A stretch of 64,000 nt of DNA from the NCBI GenBank assembly GCA_041658245.1, contig JBBAAM010000002.1, forward strand, positions 1 through 64,000. The letters are read 5' to 3'. How positions within the stretch are numbered: the first letter of the stretch is position 1; every line of letters begins with the position of its first letter. This stretch comes from Fen-1258 sp041658245 (GTDB lineage Bacteria; Bacteroidota; Ignavibacteria; Ignavibacteriales; Melioribacteraceae). The notes under the pieces were generated by a model. The model was not told where the DNA came from and ran no database searches. It worked only from the letters and a program-made list of their open reading frames with translations. The translations under genes and the position numbers were made by a program. Below, in pieces: positions 42,737 to 51,612 of this stretch.

Positions 42737-43372
42737 TTAAAAAATGTGTTTTTCAATAGCTACGTTTTTCATTACAACATCTTTTACCGGTTTATCACCA
42801 CGACCGGTTTGTACATTACTGATTTGATAAACAACATCCATTCCATCGGTTACTTTCCCAAAGATTGTATGCTTTCTATCAAGCCATGGAGTTGCAGCTA
42901 CAGTTATAAAGAATTGGCTTCTGTTTGTATTTGGTCCTGCATTAGCCATCGAAAGAATTCCGGGAGTATTGTGATGTAAACTATTAACAAACTCATCTTC
43001 AAAATCATTTCCATAAATACTTTTTCCACCCATTCCGGTACCTGTTGAATCTCCGCTTTGAATCATAAAATCTTTTATTACTCTGTGAAAAATTATACCG
43101 TTATAATATTCTTCAAGTGCTAAACCGACAAAATTTTTAACGGTTTTGGGTACTTCTTTTACATACAGTTCAATTTCAATTTTACCAAGACTGGTTTCAA
43201 TAGTTGCAACAAGTTGTTCATTGTCTTTAAGATCCATTAATGTATCCAATGTAACTCCTTTTTTATATTCATTATTAAGAATAATAGTATTATAATTCCT
43301 CTGACAGGAAATAAATATGAATGTTAATAAAACAACTAAAATAATTTTATGTAATAACATTTTATGATCCAT
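42737..43372 (-). CDS. Cyclophilin-type peptidyl-prolyl isomerase, probable lipoprotein
   Basis: 211 residues. After a signal segment ending LTFIFISC (lipobox Cys near 23) the cyclophilin domain (about 55-210) carries the catalytic-site blocks IFHRVIKDFMIQSGDSTGTGMGG, ILSMANAGPNTNRSQFFIT and LDRKHTIFGKVTDGMDVV, with the active-site Arg in FHRV. It should act on proline bonds in the periplasm, anchored to a membrane. The ATG overlaps the uppP stop (TAATG); an ATG three codons further in gives an equally good signal peptide. Confidence 0.93.
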   Translation of the reverse strand: MDHKMLLHKIILVVLLTFIFISCQRNYNTIILNNEYKKGVTLDTLMDLKDNEQLVATIETSLGKIEIELYVKEVPKTVKNFVGLALEEYYNGIIFHRVIKDFMIQSGDSTGTGMGGKSIYGNDFEDEFVNSLHHNTPGILSMANAGPNTNRSQFFITVAATPWLDRKHTIFGKVTDGMDVVYQISNVQTGRGDKPVKDVVMKNVAIEKHIF

Positions 43373-44220
43373 TAAGGTTGTAAAATACCTTTACTCAGCA
43401 ACAATAATATTATGATGCCTGCAATTACCCGGTAGATAATAAATATAAAAGTTGAATGCTTTTTTAAGTACCTAAGTAAAAACTCAATGGAGATATAACC
43501 GATAATGGCAGAGACAATAGTAGCCACAATAAGATTAATCATTTCACTGGAATTAATGTATTTAAGGGACTGATAAAATTCCAACAGACCACTAGCGGCC
43601 ACAGCGGGAATGCTCATCAAAAAAGAGAATCGTGCAGCGGTCTCTCGCTTAAAACCAAGGAATAATCCTGCTGTAATAGTTGTTCCGGAACGCGACGACC
43701 CCGGTATTAATGCAAATGATTGAGCTATTCCGATTATTAATGCATCGTACCATTTTATATCTTTTGTCTCGCGGTTAAATTTGCCAAGTTTTTCTGCAAC
43801 TGTAAGGACAACAGCAAGCACTATTAAACTGGAAGCTATTACATATAAATTTTTAGTCAGCACTCCTTCTATGATATGCTTGAATCCTAATCCAATTATT
43901 ACAACAGGAATTGTAGCAATGACTAAATACCAACCCATCTTAGAATTAATTGTTTGATCAGTAAAATTTTTCCTTTGGAAAAGATTATCGCTTAAAAAAT
44001 TTTTTATGATAAGCAGTAAATCATTCCGAAAAAAGATTAAGACTGCTATAAGTGTACCTAGTTGTATAACTGCAATGAAAGCAGTCCAATGTTCTGGATG
44101 ATTGGATGAAATAAGATTCATCAGCTTTCCGGCAATTGTTAAGTGGCCGGTGCTGCTGATCGGAAGAAATTCCGTTATTCCTTGTATGATTCCAAGAATT
44201 ATAGCTTCTATGATATTCAA
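43372..44220 (-). CDS. uppP: Undecaprenyl-diphosphatase UppP (BacA family)
   Basis: 282-residue polytopic membrane protein. UppP recycles undecaprenyl pyrophosphate for cell wall and LPS polymers. The diagnostic motifs are ITEFLPISSTGHL (15-27) and the phosphatase-like PGSSRSGTTITAGL, with the conserved Ser/Arg. About eight hydrophobic helices span the sequence. It lies 9 bp from the outer-membrane beta-barrel gene and shares a base with the cyclophilin start. Confidence 0.96.
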   Translation of the reverse strand: MNIIEAIILGIIQGITEFLPISSTGHLTIAGKLMNLISSNHPEHWTAFIAVIQLGTLIAVLIFFRNDLLLIIKNFLSDNLFQRKNFTDQTINSKMGWYLVIATIPVVIIGLGFKHIIEGVLTKNLYVIASSLIVLAVVLTVAEKLGKFNRETKDIKWYDALIIGIAQSFALIPGSSRSGTTITAGLFLGFKRETAARFSFLMSIPAVAASGLLEFYQSLKYINSSEMINLIVATIVSAIIGYISIEFLLRYLKKHSTFIFIIYRVIAGIIILLLLSKGILQP

Positions 44221-44229
44221 ATTAATCCT

Positions 44230-44871
44230 TTACAATGTTAGAGTGATGCCTAAATAAATTCCTATAGATATAGAATTCAAATTTAATTTTTCACCGTTTG
44301 CATTATTTATTAAAGTCTTATTCCCGTTTGATAATTCACCCGGCAGATCATATCTAAGATCGGCTCCGATCAAAGCATAAAAATCTTTGCTAAGTAAGGT
44401 ATTTCCAATTGCCCGTAATAAAAATCCTACACCGGAAGAATTATAATTTGTACTTGTAAATACTCTTTCGCTAAGTGCAACGTATCTGTAACCAAGTCCG
44501 CCGCCTAATTTGAATTGATAACCATTCCCTGGAAGAACATAATATGCAATAATACTTGGACGATGCTCATTGTAGGAAATTTCATATACGCCGCCATTTC
44601 CAAAAGGAGCTGTGTAAGAATCAATTTGGAGATTATATTCAATACCTAATGCAAAGTTTTCGTGAATTTTATAATCTACTTCAGTTGAAAAGCCGACAGA
44701 ACTTTTAAAAGAAGTAACTTGATTGCCTGGAGAAGCATAACTTGAATTAACATAATCTCGAAATGACGGCGAAGATTTAAAATCGAGCCCCATGGCAAAA
44801 TTCAATTCCCATTGAGCACTAACTTTGCCAAGCGAAGCCAATACAAAAAATAAAATCATCATCCGTCTCAT
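44230..44871 (-). CDS. Outer-membrane beta-barrel protein of unknown function
   Basis: 213 residues with a signal peptide (MRRMMILFFVLASLGKVSA; cleavage before QWELNF). The mature part alternates amphipathic strands rich in Tyr and Gly (NFALGIEYNLQID, FKLGGGLGYRYV, FYALIGADLRYDL) and ends in a hydrophobic IGIYLGITLTL strand, as in small OmpA/OMP_b-brl-like barrels. No catalytic motif is seen. Its ATG overlaps the flippase-like gene stop (ATGA), so it is in the same operon. Confidence 0.65.
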   Translation of the reverse strand: MRRMMILFFVLASLGKVSAQWELNFAMGLDFKSSPSFRDYVNSSYASPGNQVTSFKSSVGFSTEVDYKIHENFALGIEYNLQIDSYTAPFGNGGVYEISYNEHRPSIIAYYVLPGNGYQFKLGGGLGYRYVALSERVFTSTNYNSSGVGFLLRAIGNTLLSKDFYALIGADLRYDLPGELSNGNKTLINNANGEKLNLNSISIGIYLGITLTL

Positions 44872-45941
44872 TTTTCTTCCTTATTAAGATTAAACACAGA
44901 AAGAAATGTTTCTTTCTGCAATCCTTTTTTTTCTCTTTGCCTGTTAACTATAAAAATAAAGAGAAGAGCTGAAAGAATGAACAATACATAATTAATAAAG
45001 TGTGTAAGGATAGCATAAGCTGCACTAATTTCATTGCTGAATAAAAATAATTGAGTGAGAACTAAGATAGAAATTGCATGGTAAGGTCCGGTTCCTCCTG
45101 GAGCTGGAATCATAACACCGAAAGAACTGATTGTCATTACAATCCAAGCCATCTTATATGTAACTGAACCGGAAGAATCCATTCCAAGAATATAAAAACC
45201 AACATATGAATTAAGTGCATATAAAAGAAGAAGCACTATAGTCCACACAAAAATGAAAAAAATATTTTTTGTCCCCCTTATACTTGATAGCCCGCTTAGT
45301 AGAGTATCAAAAATTGATTTCACACGGTCTGCTATTTTATCGCTAAATTTTTTAGAAATTTTAATTAACCCGATTCTAAATATTTCTTGAAATTTTACCA
45401 GGAAGATTAAAAATATCGTAAGACTAAATATTAGTGAGAACCCGATGATGAGCGATGTCTTTAACCAAATAATCTTTTCATATAAATTTACTTGAAAAAT
45501 ACTTACACTTATCAATGCTGCAAAAGCAAACGCAGCAATATCAATAATTCTTTCGACTACAATTGTTCCAATTACTGTAGAACGAGAAATTCCTTCCCAC
45601 CTGCCCAAAAATAAGCCGCGGTATAATTCTCCCAATCTGGGTACAACACAACTAACACCATAACTAACCATAACCGATCCAAAAAGATGAAACATTGAAA
45701 CATCATTCTTTACAGAATTAACAATGAATTTCCATCTGACTGCTCTGGCGAGATGTGATAGAAAAAAAATAATTATATATAATAAGAGAGGAAGGATTGA
45801 AGATTTTGCAATTATCGAAAATGATTCATTAAGATTTATACCTCTGAAGGCAAAATAAAGGAACAAAATTGTAATTAGGACTGGAAAAGTATAACCGACA
45901 ACCTTTGTGAGTTGATTATTATTTACATTATCTGAGGTCAA
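44868..45941 (-). CDS. YbhN/lysylphosphatidylglycerol-synthase-like transmembrane protein
   Basis: 357 residues with about eight membrane helices. FLSHLARAVRWKFIV, SYGVSCVVPRLGELYRGLFLGRWEGISRSTVIGTIVVERIID and PAPGGTGPYHAI are the conserved blocks of the UPF0104/LPG_synthase_TM family, which includes flippase-like proteins acting on lipid or polyprenyl-linked substrates. The synthase domain of MprF is absent. It overlaps lolA by 14 bp, an envelope context. The transport substrate is unknown. Confidence 0.85.
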   Translation of the reverse strand: MTSDNVNNNQLTKVVGYTFPVLITILFLYFAFRGINLNESFSIIAKSSILPLLLYIIIFFLSHLARAVRWKFIVNSVKNDVSMFHLFGSVMVSYGVSCVVPRLGELYRGLFLGRWEGISRSTVIGTIVVERIIDIAAFAFAALISVSIFQVNLYEKIIWLKTSLIIGFSLIFSLTIFLIFLVKFQEIFRIGLIKISKKFSDKIADRVKSIFDTLLSGLSSIRGTKNIFFIFVWTIVLLLLYALNSYVGFYILGMDSSGSVTYKMAWIVMTISSFGVMIPAPGGTGPYHAISILVLTQLFLFSNEISAAYAILTHFINYVLFILSALLFIFIVNRQREKKGLQKETFLSVFNLNKEEK

Positions 45942-46548
45942 TAACTTGAATTCCTTTGGGAGTTGTAAAAGTAAATTTTGAGTCCGGCAAATCTTGATTT
46001 ATTTTTATATCGGAGAACTGAAATGCATAACGCATTTCTCCTCTATCCACAATTTCTAATTTGCTTACCATTCCGTCTGCAGAGACCCAAATTTTTACAA
46101 TATTAAATTGAAGATCCTGGTCTTTTGGAATCATCTCAATTAAAACTTCTCCACTTGATACAGTTTCATCTTTAACTATACGATTTTTACAAAGCGGCGG
46201 GTAATCGAAGATAAATTGTTCCAGCGAAAAAGATGTTGGATCATCCGATAAATTACTAATAACTACTCTGTTAAATCTCTTATCGTTATTCCAAACTGTT
46301 TGACCATCGGAAATGATTAATTGAGATTTTAGATCAACTATAAATTTATTTTTTCTTTTGTAAGAGAATTTGCCGTTCGCTTTTCCGGCATCTTTACCTT
46401 GTGCATTAAAATAATTTTGTGAGAAGTTGGCTGTAAAATTATTTATTGAATTAAACTTGTTCTGAATTTTTTTCAGTACATCGTTAGCTGATTGCGCAAA
46501 GATCAGCGATGATATCACAAAAAGAAAAAATATTAGTTTAGTTTTCAT
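45928..46548 (-). CDS. lolA: Outer-membrane lipoprotein carrier protein LolA
   Basis: 206 residues with signal peptide (MKTKLIFFLFVISSLIFA). LolA carries lipoproteins through the periplasm. The FTANFSQNYFNAQGKDAGKANGKFSYKRKNKFIVD pattern (Q-F-Q-G-F---P-F), the DGQTVWNND segment and the FTFTTPKGIQVID ending are family features. It begins 2 bp after the ftsK stop, a link commonly seen in Gram-negative bacteria. No LolB is visible. Confidence 0.93.
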   Translation of the reverse strand: MKTKLIFFLFVISSLIFAQSANDVLKKIQNKFNSINNFTANFSQNYFNAQGKDAGKANGKFSYKRKNKFIVDLKSQLIISDGQTVWNNDKRFNRVVISNLSDDPTSFSLEQFIFDYPPLCKNRIVKDETVSSGEVLIEMIPKDQDLQFNIVKIWVSADGMVSKLEIVDRGEMRYAFQFSDIKINQDLPDSKFTFTTPKGIQVIDLR

Positions 46549-46549
46549 T

Positions 46550-49021
46550 TTATAACGATCTTAAAATTGTTTCCAATTGTTCTTCACTATCAACAATAAC
46601 TTCGCGTGCTTTACTTCCTTCCGAAGGTCCAACAATACCTGCTTGTTCAAGTTGATCTACAATTCTAGCCGCTCGTGAATAACCTAATTTTAATCTTCTC
46701 TGAAGTAAAGATACTGAACCTTGCTGATGCCGCACAATAACTCTTGCAGCGTCTTCAAACATAGGATCAAGATCATTCAGAAAATCACCCAACGCTTCTT
46801 TCTTTTTATCATACAAAGATGGAAGAAAATATCTTTTTGAAAATCCTTTTTGAACGTAAATGAAATTTGTAAACTTTTCAACTTCTTCGCTAGAAATAAA
46901 GGCATTCTGAATGCGGATCGGTTTAGGCATTCCTCCCGGTAAGAACAACATATCACCCTGTCCCAACAACTGTTCAGCCCCGTTCATATCAAGAATGGTT
47001 CTGGAATCTATTTTTGTTGCTACTTGGTAAGCCATCCTTGCGCTGAAGTTTGCTTTAATCACACCCGTAATAACATTAACGGAAGGCCGCTGCGTTGCAA
47101 GTATCAAATGTATTCCAACTGCACGGGCAAGTTGTGCTAGACGGGTAATCGGTTCTTCAACCTCTTTACCTGAAGTGATCATTAAATCTGCCAACTCATC
47201 AATAACAATAACAATGTAAGGTAGTTTGTGAAATTTCATTTCGTCTGTGTCTTTAGGTCTTGATTTCGGATTCAGAACTTTTTTATTGTAATCAACAATA
47301 TTTCTAACTCCGACCTTAGCAAGTTTATCATAACGTTTTTCCATTTCATATTCTACAGCTTTAAGAACAAGAAGAGCGTTGGAAGGATTCGTTATAATTT
47401 CTTCTTCAAGATCCGGTGATACAGCAAGGAAATGTTTACTTAATCTTTTATAGAATGAAAGCTCAATTTTTTTAGGATCAACAATCACAAATTTTACATC
47501 GGATGGATGTTTTGCATAGATCAAACTTGCAAGAATCATATTAATGCCAACACTTTTACCCGAGCCTGTTGAACCGGCAATCAGCATGTGAGGCATCTTA
47601 GCTAAATCAGTAATGTAAACTTCGCCGGAAATTGTTTTACCTAATGCCATCGGTAATTCATCTTTAGATTCACTTAATTTTTTAAGTACAGAACTTGCTC
47701 TTACTATAGTAGCGTGCGCATTGGGAATCTCAACACCTATTGCACTCTTTCCGGGTATTGGTGCAATGATTCGTATTCCGCGGGCTGCTAATGCTAATGC
47801 AATATCATGTTCAAGACTTACAATGCGGCTGATTTTTACTCCAGGTGCCGGAACAATTTCGTAAAGAGTAACAACCGGTCCCGGTGTAACAGTAATGTCA
47901 TCAATCTGAATATCAAACAAAGCCAATTTATCTTTAAGAAGAGCGGCATTCTTCTTTAATTCACTCTCGTTTATTTTAATTTCTTCATCGCCGGGTGGAA
48001 TTAAAAGATCTAAAGTTGGAGGAGTATAATTAATTTTTTCATCCCATTGATCCGGCATAGCAGCTTCTGCATCTTTATCTACTGCATGAATAATTTCATC
48101 ATCATCCTTCGGTTTTGATTCAGTTTTTTTAGATTTAAGCTGATCACTTATTTTATCGGCTGCTTCAGAGGACTTTTCCGGCTGATCTTTTTTTACGATT
48201 GTAATTTTTGTTTCGATAGGAATTTCTTCTTCAGCTTCAAGTTCATCTTTTTTACTTTTGAAGAGAGATTTTAATTTACTCTCGCCACGTAAATTTTTAA
48301 TCTTCGAAAGATTTTCATCTGATTTGTCATCTGCGGGAATTTTTATCTTTATCTCTTCATCATTTTCTTCTTTGCTGAAAAGACCTTTTAGAAATTCCCA
48401 TAACGAGCTAAACTTAAAATCAAATGCAATTATCATTGTAACTAACATTGCAGTGCTTAGAAAAATTATACTTCCTACACCACCTAGCAATCTGCTGATC
48501 ACCGTTCCGAAGGAAAATCCGATCTTACCTGATAGCTCATAATAATCAGTTAAAAGAGAAATCTCAGGAGTAAATTGAATCATACCGAAAAATGTTGAGA
48601 GTAAGATTCCCGTTACGATTAAAAAATTGGATAGATAAAGGGCAAGTTTATACTCATTGACCTTACATAATATAGAATAACCCCAGATGAACATTATTAC
48701 CGGGAATATAATAGAAAAGTAACCGATGGTTGAGCGAATCAAAAAATGGGAAACATATGCGCCGAATATTCCAAGCCAATTATGTGTGGTAGCAGCTTTA
48801 TTTGTTAATTCGGGATTCGATCCGAAGCCGAATAGGTCTAAAAATTTATAAGAGAAATATGATTCATCATATCTTGAGTATGTAAGAATGCTTAAAAAAA
48901 TTAGAAGTGCAAGAATAACTAAGAATATACCAAGCAGCTTTTTTTTCTTTTCCGGAGAAACAACAAAAAAATTTTCTCCTACAGAAGAAAAATTTTCTTT
49001 TGATTTATTTTTCTTCGGCAT
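46550..49021 (-). CDS. ftsK: DNA translocase FtsK
   Basis: 823 residues. An N-terminal four-helix membrane domain (about 30-210) is followed by a Lys/Glu-rich linker (220-330), the alpha/beta motor with ATP-binding GSTGSGKSVGIN (near 480) and IVIDELADLMI, the LATQRPSVNVITG segment, and the C-terminal gamma winged-helix (VSLLQRRLKLGYSRAARIVDQLE) that recognises KOPS-like sequences and activates XerD. The linker is short relative to E. coli FtsK. XerD is encoded about 15 kb away in this same window. Confidence 0.96.
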   Translation of the reverse strand: MPKKNKSKENFSSVGENFFVVSPEKKKKLLGIFLVILALLIFLSILTYSRYDESYFSYKFLDLFGFGSNPELTNKAATTHNWLGIFGAYVSHFLIRSTIGYFSIIFPVIMFIWGYSILCKVNEYKLALYLSNFLIVTGILLSTFFGMIQFTPEISLLTDYYELSGKIGFSFGTVISRLLGGVGSIIFLSTAMLVTMIIAFDFKFSSLWEFLKGLFSKEENDEEIKIKIPADDKSDENLSKIKNLRGESKLKSLFKSKKDELEAEEEIPIETKITIVKKDQPEKSSEAADKISDQLKSKKTESKPKDDDEIIHAVDKDAEAAMPDQWDEKINYTPPTLDLLIPPGDEEIKINESELKKNAALLKDKLALFDIQIDDITVTPGPVVTLYEIVPAPGVKISRIVSLEHDIALALAARGIRIIAPIPGKSAIGVEIPNAHATIVRASSVLKKLSESKDELPMALGKTISGEVYITDLAKMPHMLIAGSTGSGKSVGINMILASLIYAKHPSDVKFVIVDPKKIELSFYKRLSKHFLAVSPDLEEEIITNPSNALLVLKAVEYEMEKRYDKLAKVGVRNIVDYNKKVLNPKSRPKDTDEMKFHKLPYIVIVIDELADLMITSGKEVEEPITRLAQLARAVGIHLILATQRPSVNVITGVIKANFSARMAYQVATKIDSRTILDMNGAEQLLGQGDMLFLPGGMPKPIRIQNAFISSEEVEKFTNFIYVQKGFSKRYFLPSLYDKKKEALGDFLNDLDPMFEDAARVIVRHQQGSVSLLQRRLKLGYSRAARIVDQLEQAGIVGPSEGSKAREVIVDSEEQLETILRSL

Positions 49022-49023
49022 TT

Positions 49024-49791
49024 TTATGACGTTTTGGGTTCGTTAACGTTATCGTTCAGCGGTGCAGCTATTTCCAGTTTTTTAATTGCACCCGAGATAT
49101 AATACGGAATCAGATCAGTAGTTCCAAACTGAGCACATTCTTTGATATCAGCAGTGAATCCATTCTCTATCAAAAGTTTACCGTGCTCGGTTTGCTTTAA
49201 CATCTTTGCAATACTTTTTCCAAAAGATTTAAAAAGAATAGAACTGGCTCTTCCGGAATCAGTGATTTCAATTATCTTATCAACTTTTTGTAGTTCGCTA
49301 ATTAAATTACCAGCGCAAACTGCATCTTCCATATTAAAATTTCCGTTTGAACCGCCGCAAATAATTTCTACATCTTTATTAAGTTTTAACAGCTGATCAG
49401 CTATTGCCGGCAGATTATTAAAACAACAGATATAAAGATTTTCCGAGAACTTTGCCTTTACAATTGCTTTAGTACCGTTAGTTGTATAAAGGATAATTGA
49501 TTTACCAGATACGGTTTCCGGCTTATATTCTAACGGGGAATTACCAAGATTGAATCCCTCAACCTTTTTTGTATTACGTTCACCGCCAAGAATAGTTTGT
49601 CCGCCAAATGCATTACCGGAAACCTTCATAGCAAAATCAACAGTACCAACCGGAATAACTTCGCGTGCACCGTTCTTTAACGCTGTAACTATCACTGTTG
49701 AAGCACGCAGAACATCAATCACAACGGAAGTTTTTCCAGTAAAATAAAGTTCATCAAATTGTTGATGTGTATAATGAATATTTATTTTCAT
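49024..49791 (-). CDS. comB: 2-phosphosulfolactate phosphatase-like (ComB family)
   Basis: 255 residues. VVIDVLRASTVIVTALKNGA near the N-terminus, GERNTKKVEGFNLGNSP and ILYTTNGTKAI are the ComB family blocks. ComB removes phosphate from phosphosulfolactate in coenzyme M biosynthesis of methanogens, but bacterial homologues are widespread where no coenzyme M is expected, and may serve sulfolactate or another phosphate ester. It lies 1 bp after the gcvT stop and 2 bp before ftsK. No other sulfonate pathway gene is in the window. Confidence 0.8.
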   Translation of the reverse strand: MKINIHYTHQQFDELYFTGKTSVVIDVLRASTVIVTALKNGAREVIPVGTVDFAMKVSGNAFGGQTILGGERNTKKVEGFNLGNSPLEYKPETVSGKSIILYTTNGTKAIVKAKFSENLYICCFNNLPAIADQLLKLNKDVEIICGGSNGNFNMEDAVCAGNLISELQKVDKIIEITDSGRASSILFKSFGKSIAKMLKQTEHGKLLIENGFTADIKECAQFGTTDLIPYYISGAIKKLEIAAPLNDNVNEPKTS

Positions 49792-49792
49792 A

Positions 49793-50875
49793 TTAGTTTT
49801 TCACAAAAGGTAGTTTAGTAATAATAGCAGGTATTTCCTTGCCCCGAATTAAAAAATTTATTTTGCCGCCTTCTTTAGCATGTTGAATTTCAACATAACC
49901 CAACGCGATTGCTTTTTCAAGTATAGGACTTACTGTTCCGCTCGTTATTTGCCCAACAACTTTACCGTCTACTGATAAATCATAACCATGTCTAGGAAAT
50001 GCTTTCTCATCAGAAACAATTGGTACTAATTTTCTTTTCAATCCTTCTTTTTTTACTTTTACCAAAATATCTTTAGAAATAAATTCTTGTTTTTTCAACT
50101 TGGTTATCCAGCCAAGTCCGGCTTCCAAAGTATTTGTTGTTTGATCAATATCGTTTCCGTACAAACAAAAACCCATCTCCAAACGAAGAGAATCACGGGC
50201 GCCTAAACCAACAGGTTGAATATCAAATTGTTTACCGCTTTCGAATATCGCATTCCAAACTTTCTCTGCATCGGTTTCGTTACCTTTGAAATATAATTCA
50301 TAACCAAGTTCGCCTGTGTATCCAGTGCGGGAAACGATCATATCAATTCCAGCAACTTTGGCAAAGAAGAAATGATAGTATTCTAAATCCAGAGGTTTAT
50401 CACATATTTTTTCAATCACACTTTTCGAATTTGGTCCTTGAACAGCCAGAAGAGAATATTCATCGCTCTCATCTTCAATTTTAACATCGAATTTATTATT
50501 CTCTTTCATCCAGTTAAAATCTTTATCCTTGTTAGAAGCATTAACTACAAGCATAAATTCTTTTTCATTGATTCTATAAACAAGAAGGTCATCTACAATT
50601 CCTCCATCAGGATAACACATTGCAGAGTACTGTACTTTTCCATTTGCAAGAAGGGATGCATCATTCACAGTTATGTGTTGAACAAAATCCAAAGCTCTAT
50701 CACCTCTAATAAATACTTCACCCATGTGGGAAACATCAAACACACCTACTGAATTACGAACTGCTTTGTGTTCGCCAATGATAGATGAATATTGAACAGG
50801 CATATAATAACCGGCAAAATTTACAATCTTAGCACCAAGCTTTTCATGAATCGAATAAAACTTTGTCTTTTTCAT
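49793..50875 (-). CDS. gcvT: Glycine cleavage system T protein (aminomethyltransferase)
   Basis: 360 residues from ATG 50875. I rejected a TTG nine codons upstream, because it overlaps the transaldolase gene and MKKTKFYSIHEKLGAK is the normal start. GcvT transfers the methylene unit from the H-protein arm to tetrahydrofolate. FAGYYMPVQYSS, VFDVSHMGE, SRTGYTGELGYEL and PVGLGARDSLRLEMG are conserved. YgfZ, a shorter paralogue, is excluded by length and these motifs. The H and P proteins are not in the window. Confidence 0.94.
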   Translation of the reverse strand: MKKTKFYSIHEKLGAKIVNFAGYYMPVQYSSIIGEHKAVRNSVGVFDVSHMGEVFIRGDRALDFVQHITVNDASLLANGKVQYSAMCYPDGGIVDDLLVYRINEKEFMLVVNASNKDKDFNWMKENNKFDVKIEDESDEYSLLAVQGPNSKSVIEKICDKPLDLEYYHFFFAKVAGIDMIVSRTGYTGELGYELYFKGNETDAEKVWNAIFESGKQFDIQPVGLGARDSLRLEMGFCLYGNDIDQTTNTLEAGLGWITKLKKQEFISKDILVKVKKEGLKRKLVPIVSDEKAFPRHGYDLSVDGKVVGQITSGTVSPILEKAIALGYVEIQHAKEGGKINFLIRGKEIPAIITKLPFVKN

Positions 50876-50880
50876 AGCTC

Positions 50881-51525
50881 TCACTGATTTGATTTCTTCC
50901 AATCGCTCAAGAATTTTTCCAGACCCAGATCAGTAAGCGGATGCTTAAATAATTTATTAATTACGTCAAACGGCATTGTTGCAACATGTGCGCCCATCAA
51001 CGCTGCATCAACTACGTGAAGCGGATGCCGGATACTTGCAACAAGAACTTGAGTTTTGAAATTATAATTATTGTATATCTTAACTATTTGTTGAATCAAT
51101 TCCATTCCATCATGGCTTATATCATCTAATCGTCCAACAAACGGAGATATATATGTTGCACCGGCTTTTGCAGCTAGCAATGCTTGAGAAGGTGAAAAAC
51201 ACAAAGTAACATTTGTTTTGATCCCTTCTTCGGTTAAAGATTTAACTGCTTTAATTCCTTCTTTAATTAGAGGAACCTTAACAACAATATTTTTATGAAT
51301 TTTTGCCAGCTCATGCGCTTCCTTCATTATTCCTTCGTAATCGGTAGAAACAACTTCCGCGCTGATCGGTCCATCTACTATCTTTATAATTTCATCAAGA
51401 AGTTCACGGAAATTTTTTCCTTCCTTAGCAACTAACGACGGGTTTGTTGTTACACCGTCCAGTAAACCATAAGAAGCGGCTTCTTTAATCTCGTTAATAT
51501 TAGCGGTATCTATAAAGAATTTCAT
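50881..51525 (-). CDS. tal: Transaldolase, short TalC-like form
   Basis: 214 residues, the compact form of transaldolase that resembles fructose-6-phosphate aldolase (TalC/FSA). MKFFIDTANINEIKEA at the start, DGVTTNPSLVAKEG and the catalytic Lys in IVVKVPLI are diagnostic, followed by TNVTLCFSPSQALLAAKAGA. It links the non-oxidative pentose phosphate pathway with glycolysis. Whether it is a transaldolase or a fructose-6-phosphate aldolase depends on a residue that I did not resolve. The gene ends 5 bp before gcvT. Confidence 0.88.
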   Translation of the reverse strand: MKFFIDTANINEIKEAASYGLLDGVTTNPSLVAKEGKNFRELLDEIIKIVDGPISAEVVSTDYEGIMKEAHELAKIHKNIVVKVPLIKEGIKAVKSLTEEGIKTNVTLCFSPSQALLAAKAGATYISPFVGRLDDISHDGMELIQQIVKIYNNYNFKTQVLVASIRHPLHVVDAALMGAHVATMPFDVINKLFKHPLTDLGLEKFLSDWKKSNQ

Positions 51526-51612
51526 AATATTACTCTGTACTAATTATTAAAATAATTTGTTGTCTGAAAATTAACAAAAATTGATCTTAATTAAACGGGT
51601 TAAGATTTTCTC

